DNA of 64,000 nt, from the NCBI RefSeq assembly GCF_002214185.1, contig NZ_CP022161.1, forward strand, positions 8,439,486 to 8,503,485, given 5' to 3'. The DNA comes from Streptomyces capitiformicae. Lineage in GTDB: Bacteria; Actinomycetota; Actinomycetes; Streptomycetales; Streptomycetaceae. Position 1 is the first letter of the stretch; each line of letters opens with the position of its first letter. The notes under the pieces are model-generated. The model was not told where the DNA came from and ran no database searches. It worked only from the letters and a program-made list of their open reading frames with translations. The position numbers and the translations under genes are program-made. Positions 60,721 to 64,000 of the stretch are shown one piece after another.

Positions 60721-61461
60721 ATGCCGCAGATCGAGGAGGCTCAGCCGAAGTATCTCCAGATCGCGCACTACATCCGTGATCAGATTCTTCGGGGTGACCT
60801 GCGGCCGGGGGACGAGGTTCCCTCGGAGAGGCAGTTGGCTGCGAGCTGGAAGGTGTCCCGTCCGACGGCTGCGCGGTCGTTGGAGGCGCTGAGTCATCAA
60901 GGGCTCGTTGAGAAGCGTCAGGGGTCGGGCACGTACGTGCGGAGCCTGGAGGTCAACCGGCGGGCGCGTGAGTTGTATGGGCGGGCTCGGCAGACCGGGA
61001 AGATCTACACGCCCGGTGAGTACGCGGTGATCACCTCGGCCGGTTGGATGGAGGCCCCGGATCACGTCGTTGAGGCTTTGGGTCTGGTCAAGGACCGCCG
61101 GGCCGTGCATCGGCGGCGGGTGACGAACAACCAGGACGGGCCGATCACGCTGTCCACTTCGTGGTTCGCTCCGGACGTCGGCCAGCGTGCGCCGAAGCTC
61201 CTGGAACCTGAGCGGATTCAGGAAGGAACGCTCATGTACGTCGAGAACATGACCGGCCGTCAGGGCAGCTATGCCGAAGATCGCATGTGTGCTCGCGATG
61301 CGACAGAGGAGGAGGCCGCGGATCTCCAACTTCAATCCGGGTCCGCCGTCCTGATCGTTCATCACGTCGTCTTCGACCTCCAGGACCGGCCGTTGGAGTT
61401 CGCCGAAGCCACGTACCCGCCGCATCGCTGGGCGTTCGAGCAGGGTTACCCGCTCACCTGA
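60721..61461 (+). CDS. GntR-family regulator 1 (HutC/UTRA type) of the integrative element
   Basis: 246 residues. The GntR helix-turn-helix occupies residues 10-75: YLQIAHYIRDQILRGDLRPG, DEVPSERQLAASWKVSRPTA, GLVEKRQGSGTYV. The rest is a UTRA ligand-binding domain (FAPDVGQRAPKLLEPERIQE; LIVHHVVFDLQDRPLEFAEA). GAGGAGG lies 4 bases before ATG 60721. AGTGGC-type palindromes lie on both sides, so it probably represses itself, the divergent DUF1152 gene and the small-protein unit at 61561. Confidence 0.9.
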   Translation: MPQIEEAQPKYLQIAHYIRDQILRGDLRPGDEVPSERQLAASWKVSRPTAARSLEALSHQGLVEKRQGSGTYVRSLEVNRRARELYGRARQTGKIYTPGEYAVITSAGWMEAPDHVVEALGLVKDRRAVHRRRVTNNQDGPITLSTSWFAPDVGQRAPKLLEPERIQEGTLMYVENMTGRQGSYAEDRMCARDATEEEAADLQLQSGSAVLIVHHVVFDLQDRPLEFAEATYPPHRWAFEQGYPLT

Positions 61462-61498
61462 TGGCCTGGCAGTTGTGTCGAATCGCTTGCACAGCCCC

Positions 61499-61539
61499 AG
61501 TGGCTAATGCCACTATCCAGGAAGTGGCTAAGGCCACTT
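61499..61539. promoter_or_regulatory. Two AGTGGC-N4-GCCACT operators downstream of GntR regulator 1
   Basis: AGTGGCTAATGCCACT (61499-61514) and AAGTGGCTAAGGCCACTT (61522-61539) are two palindromes with the same half-sites and a 4-base centre, 24 bases apart. They lie 22 bases before the mini-gene at 61561 and share half-sites with the array at 60671. They are likely targets of GntR regulator 1. Confidence 0.78.
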
Positions 61540-61560
61540 GGATTCGGAAGGGGGCACGGA

Positions 61561-61734
61561 GTGACGAGTCAGCGGCCGGATCAGGGCGCGCGTGCAACTT
61601 GCCGGGGATGTCGGGGGCGCGGTTGGAAGCGCGTCGGCTCCCGTACGGCTCTGGCGCTCTCGACGGCCAATGACCGCGTCCGTGCCACGTCGAAACGACG
61701 CTGCCTCGACTGCGACGGCAGCGGCAAGGAGTGA
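61561..61734 (+). CDS. Small CXXCXGXG zinc-knuckle protein (57 aa)
   Basis: 57 residues from GTG 61561, nine bases after GGAAGG. It has two DnaJ-like cysteine motifs, TCRGCRGRGW and CLDCDGSGKE, enough to bind a single zinc ion, and little else. Such mini-proteins recur in the control region of AICEs, next to GntR genes. It lies behind two AGTGGC palindromes and directly before a RsbW-like ATPase gene (AAGGAG overlaps its end). Function unknown. Confidence 0.65.
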   Translation: MTSQRPDQGARATCRGCRGRGWKRVGSRTALALSTANDRVRATSKRRCLDCDGSGKE

Positions 61735-61740
61735 GTGCGG

Positions 61741-62205
61741 ATGGCCTACTCGATCGACCGCTATCCCTCTGCGGACTCGCCGCGACTCGGTGCCATGACC
61801 CTGCACCCCGTCGCGGAGTCCGTGCCTCGGGCGCGGCGCTGGTTCCGGAAGTTCATCGCCCCGTATAACCCGGCCTGCTCGATCGACGACTGCGTGTTGA
61901 TGATCTCGGAGCTGGTGACCAACGCCATTCTCTACGGGCGGGCTGACGAGACCTGGATGGTGCGCGTTGCGTGGTACCGCGTGGAGACGTCACTTCGGGT
62001 GGAGGTGCACAATCCGGGGTTCCCGGCAAGTGTGCGCCTGCGGCAACCGGACGCCGGCGATGCCCACGGGCGCGGGCTGCTCCTCGTCGACTCCATCGCC
62101 GACTCGTGGCACTCCGGTCCCAGCCGCTTCGGCGGGACGGTTGTCTCGTTCACCATGGCCGACGCCTGGTCGCCCGATGAGGTCTTCGGGCCCGTTCTGT
62201 TCTGA
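61741..62205 (+). CDS. RsbW-like ATP-binding regulatory protein
   Basis: 154 residues with the HATPase_c_2 fold of anti-sigma-factor kinases: RARRWFRKFIAPYNPACSID, N-box VLMISELVTNAILYG, and G-boxes HGRGLLLVDSIADSW and FGGTVVSFTM. It would bind ATP and possibly phosphorylate or sequester a partner. AAGGAG is 9 bases before ATG 61741; GTG 61735 would add two residues. It is downstream of the zinc-knuckle mini-gene and probably cotranscribed under GntR regulator 1. Proteins of this type on AICEs have no assigned target. Confidence 0.85.
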   Translation: MAYSIDRYPSADSPRLGAMTLHPVAESVPRARRWFRKFIAPYNPACSIDDCVLMISELVTNAILYGRADETWMVRVAWYRVETSLRVEVHNPGFPASVRLRQPDAGDAHGRGLLLVDSIADSWHSGPSRFGGTVVSFTMADAWSPDEVFGPVLF

Positions 62206-62226
62206 CGGCCCAGTAGTCGCTAGTCT

Positions 62227-62245
62227 GGTTGACCAGTTGACTTGG
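62227..62245. promoter_or_regulatory. GTTGAC operator upstream of GntR regulator 2
   Basis: GGTTGACC (62227-62234) and AGTTGACTTGG (62235-62245) give two tandem GTTGAC half-sites, 8 bases apart. The same RGTTGACTTR motif recurs inverted at 63038-63047 and 63072-63081 on the far side of the gene. It lies 26 bases upstream of the regulator's ATG. Confidence 0.65.
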
Positions 62246-62270
62246 CCAATCTCGACAGACGGCGGCGTTC

Positions 62271-62999
62271 ATGGCGTATGAAGTGGAGGCACCGAAGTAC
62301 GTACGCCTCGCGCAGACGATTCAGCGCCGCATCGAGGACGGCACCTATCCGCCCGGCACTCGGGTGCCCAGCGAGAACCAGCTCGTGCAGTCCTTCGGAA
62401 TGTCCCGCCCGACCGTCGTGCGGGCCTTGGAACTGCTCAAGCGGGACGGCTGGCTGGAGTCTCGGCAGGGGTACGGCACGATCGTCCGGGGCCGCCCTGA
62501 AGTCGTTGAGCAACAGGACCGGCGGGGGCGAGTGGCCCTGAATCGCGATGAGTCGCGGGCCTCGGGGCGCCTGGTCGAGGTCGCTGAAGTTCCTGTGCCC
62601 GCGCGGGTCGCCTCCGCGCTCGGGCTCCCCAAGCGAGCCAAGGTCCTCATGCGCCGTTTCCTTGCGGAGGAGGATGGTGAAGCGGTCGAGTTGGTCTCGA
62701 CGTACTTCCCCGCCGGCCTGGTCGAGGGGACCGAGTTGGCGAGCACTGATGCCCTGAGGGGCAGTGTGCGCGAGCATGTGGAGGCTCGGAAGAAGGTCCG
62801 CTATGACCACGTGACGGAACGGGTCTCGGCTCGACTGCCTGACAGTGGTGAAGCCGAGCTTCTGGGCTTGCCGGACGGTGTGCCCGTGCTCAGCGTCCTG
62901 GTCATCGCGTGCGATGCGTCCGGGCAGGCGCTGCAAGTCTCTGACGTGCTGCTCCCTGCCGATCGTCAGGAACTCGAAGACACCTATCGCTTGAACTGA
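62271..62999 (+). CDS. GntR-family regulator 2 (KorSA-like) of the integrative element
   Basis: 242 residues. The GntR helix-turn-helix is YVRLAQTIQRRIEDGTYPPG, RVPSENQLVQSFGMSRPTVV, DGWLESRQGYGTIV, followed by a UTRA-type domain (RRFLAEEDGEAVELVSTYFP). KorSA proteins of pSAM2-like elements repress transfer and replication genes. GTTGAC motifs flank the gene, so autoregulation and repression of the following transfer operon are inferred. It is a paralogue of regulator 1, not a copy: the recognition helices differ. Confidence 0.88.
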   Translation: MAYEVEAPKYVRLAQTIQRRIEDGTYPPGTRVPSENQLVQSFGMSRPTVVRALELLKRDGWLESRQGYGTIVRGRPEVVEQQDRRGRVALNRDESRASGRLVEVAEVPVPARVASALGLPKRAKVLMRRFLAEEDGEAVELVSTYFPAGLVEGTELASTDALRGSVREHVEARKKVRYDHVTERVSARLPDSGEAELLGLPDGVPVLSVLVIACDASGQALQVSDVLLPADRQELEDTYRLN

Positions 63000-63033
63000 C
63001 GCCTCATTCAAACGAGTTCGCCAGTAACTCCAC

Positions 63034-63085
63034 TTGACAAGTCAACCTGTCGTCTCTAGCTTCAAACTTGCTAAGTCAACTTGTC
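63034..63085. promoter_or_regulatory. Repeated AAGTCAAC-TGTC operators before the transfer operon
   Basis: AAGTCAACCTGTC (63039-63051) and AAGTCAACTTGTC (63073-63085) are near-identical direct repeats 34 bases apart. The first overlaps the palindrome TTGACAAGTCAA (63034-63045). Their GTTGACTT half-sites match the site at 62235. They lie within the promoter region of the small conserved gene at 63123 and the TraSA-like gene, so GntR regulator 2 probably represses transfer here. Confidence 0.75.
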
Positions 63086-63122
63086 AGGTGGCGAGTTGAT
63101 CGACTCAGAAGGAGAAATTTCT

Positions 63123-63473
63123 GTGCGTGTGATCCGCGTTGACGCCACGACCGCCACGATCCTGCTCACCGAAGCGCCGACGCCGAAGGTGCGCGACCGG
63201 CAGACCGGTGAGATCGCCAAGGACGCCGTGAGCGGGGAGGCACTGATGACGGTCGGCGTCGTCTTCATCGACGAGGGCGAGTCGTCCCTGATCCAGGTCA
63301 CCATCCCCGAGAGCGGGGTGACCGACGGGCTGACGGTCGGCGCTCCTGTCTCGCTGCCGGGGCTCGTCGCCCGGCCGTGGGAGAGCGTGTTCAACGGCCA
63401 GCAGCGGCACGGCATCGCCTACCGGGCCACCGCCGTGGCTCCGGGTGCCTTCCCGATGGCACAGGCGGGCTGA
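63123..63473 (+). CDS. Small conserved AICE protein upstream of the FtsK-like gene (116 aa)
   Basis: 116 residues from GTG 63123, with AAGGAG upstream. The sequence (VRVIRVDATTATILLTEAPT; GVVFIDEGESSLIQVTIPES; LPGLVARPWESVFNGQQRHG) is beta-rich and of the sort found between the KorSA-type regulator and the transfer gene in Streptomyces integrative elements. No enzyme motif is seen. It is probably the first gene of the transfer operon. Confidence 0.75.
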   Translation: MRVIRVDATTATILLTEAPTPKVRDRQTGEIAKDAVSGEALMTVGVVFIDEGESSLIQVTIPESGVTDGLTVGAPVSLPGLVARPWESVFNGQQRHGIAYRATAVAPGAFPMAQAG

Positions 63474-63478
63474 TCGCC

Positions 63479-64000
63479 GTGACCGACCTGGTGACGCTGG
63501 CCGAGTGGGGCGCGCCGCTCGCTGCGATAGGCGGCGGTGCGCTCTACGCCCGGCACGCCCACCCTGCGGCGCACTGGTCCACGGTCGGGCTGCCGGTCTC
63601 GGTGGCCCGGCTGCTGGCCTCGTACTCCTCAACGATGGACGCGTGCGGCCTGACGGTCCCGCCGTCCCGGTTGCGGGCGCTGGCCGTCAAGGCGACCACT
63701 CGGCGGGAGGTCCGGCCCGTACCGCCTCGGCGGGGCATGATCCGGCCCACCTCGACCGGTCTGCGGCTCCGTCTGCGGCTCGCTCCGGGACAGGAACCTG
63801 CGGATGTGGCGGCCTCGGCCGAACGGCTGCGGCACGCCTGGGGCGTTCACGCCGTGTACGTGCGGGACGTCAAGCCCGGAGTCGTGGAACTGCGGCTCGT
63901 CGGCTTCGACGTCCTGCGGAACGTGCGGATGCCTCGTCGGACCGTCGCCGGGCCGCTTCGGGTGCCGGTGGCGCTGCGCGAGGATGCGACGGCGTTCGTA
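63479..64000 (+). CDS. FtsK/SpoIIIE-like DNA translocase for transfer (TraSA-type), N-terminal part
   Basis: Starts GTG 63479, 5 bases after the previous stop, and stays open to the window edge (174 codons). A short hydrophobic N-terminus (LVTLAEWGAPLAAIGGGALY) is followed by a soluble region (LRLRLAPGQEPADVAASAER; VKPGVVELRLVGFDVLRNVR) typical of the N-termini of AICE transfer proteins. The ATPase core with Walker motifs would lie beyond 64 kb. TraSA moves double-stranded DNA between mycelia. The assignment rests on position and the N-terminal pattern. Confidence 0.7.
   Translation, partial: MTDLVTLAEWGAPLAAIGGGALYARHAHPAAHWSTVGLPVSVARLLASYSSTMDACGLTVPPSRLRALAVKATTRREVRPVPPRRGMIRPTSTGLRLRLRLAPGQEPADVAASAERLRHAWGVHAVYVRDVKPGVVELRLVGFDVLRNVRMPRRTVAGPLRVPVALREDATAFV

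Larger units (their letters stand above)
49358..64000. mobile_element. Actinomycete integrative and conjugative element (AICE), right part beyond window
   Basis: The segment starts at a tRNA-Arg 3' fragment, changes composition (genes near 50-51 kb and 55-56 kb are visibly richer in A/T), carries several nuclease genes and ends in a control/transfer block. That block has two GntR regulators, a small conserved protein and an FtsK/SpoIIIE-like TraSA protein, the layout of pSAM2-type AICEs. Replication initiator, excisionase and integrase are not in the window and are expected to the right. The assignment is inferred from gene content and the att fragment. Confidence 0.8.

Noticed and set aside
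49358..64000. CRISPR array associated with the Cas4-like gene
   Set aside because: No repeat-spacer pattern and no other cas genes are present anywhere in the window.

Overview
The window is high-GC actinobacterial chromosome and almost certainly Streptomyces. Supporting signs are dense G/C-ending codons, frequent GTG starts, ATGA stop/start overlaps, a complete conservon (cvnABCD-type) operon, SpoIIE-family phosphatases, Ku plus a stand-alone LigD polymerase, and an integrative element of the AICE class carrying GntR regulators and an FtsK-like transfer protein. No species can be named from the sequence.

Left part (1-18.7 kb): metal and sulfur acquisition, then gene remnants. A ferric-iron ABC importer (1-3555, minus strand, ATPase cut by the window edge) diverges from an unusual single-chain protein (3696-6443) that joins an adenylation domain, a carrier-protein domain and a multi-pass acyltransferase. 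A near-palindromic iron box sits between them, so both are probably induced by iron starvation. Two sulfur transcription units follow. One carries a receiver-less winged-helix regulator and an SfnB/DszC-like desulfurising oxidoreductase; the other carries an SsuABC-type sulfonate importer. Each is preceded by a short cysteine-containing leader peptide and by the same CCTA-N9-TAGGAAAAC palindrome. Next come a decayed lipoprotein gene, an ArsR-type regulator behind two identical palindromes, an NRPS carrier-thioesterase remnant, a secreted vanadium-haloperoxidase-type phosphatase, the NHEJ pair LigD-Pol/Ku, and a scrap of a ketosynthase gene.

Middle part (18.8-48.3 kb): mostly core-type Streptomyces genes. 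These are an LPG-synthase-like membrane protein; a GAF-PP2C-ATPase phosphatase interrupted by a frameshift next to a 24-bp tandem repeat; a NERD protein; a dual-specificity-type phosphatase; a lipoprotein/orphan histidine kinase pair; an SH3-like exported protein; a SEDS/PBP pair for peptidoglycan synthesis; divergent diiron oxygenases; a TetR regulator; an NlpC/P60 hydrolase; a MITE-like element; a conservon with a styrene-monooxygenase-like flavoprotein; a MarR regulator; Lon protease with a HAIR (HspR) operator; and a GNAT protein.

Right part (49.36-64 kb): an integrated conjugative element. It begins at a 3' fragment of tRNA-Arg(CCG) and runs past the window edge. Next to the att site lies a cargo of nucleases that looks like a phage-defence island: a PD-ExK protein, a NaeI-type restriction enzyme, an McrA-like HNH nuclease, a tandem Cas4/RecB-like Fe-S nuclease, and a PIN protein facing an ImmA/IrrE protease. 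Farther right is the conserved control and transfer end: a DUF1152 protein, two GntR regulators each with its own set of operators, a CXXCXGXG mini-protein, a RsbW-like ATPase, a small conserved protein and the start of the FtsK/TraSA-like translocase.
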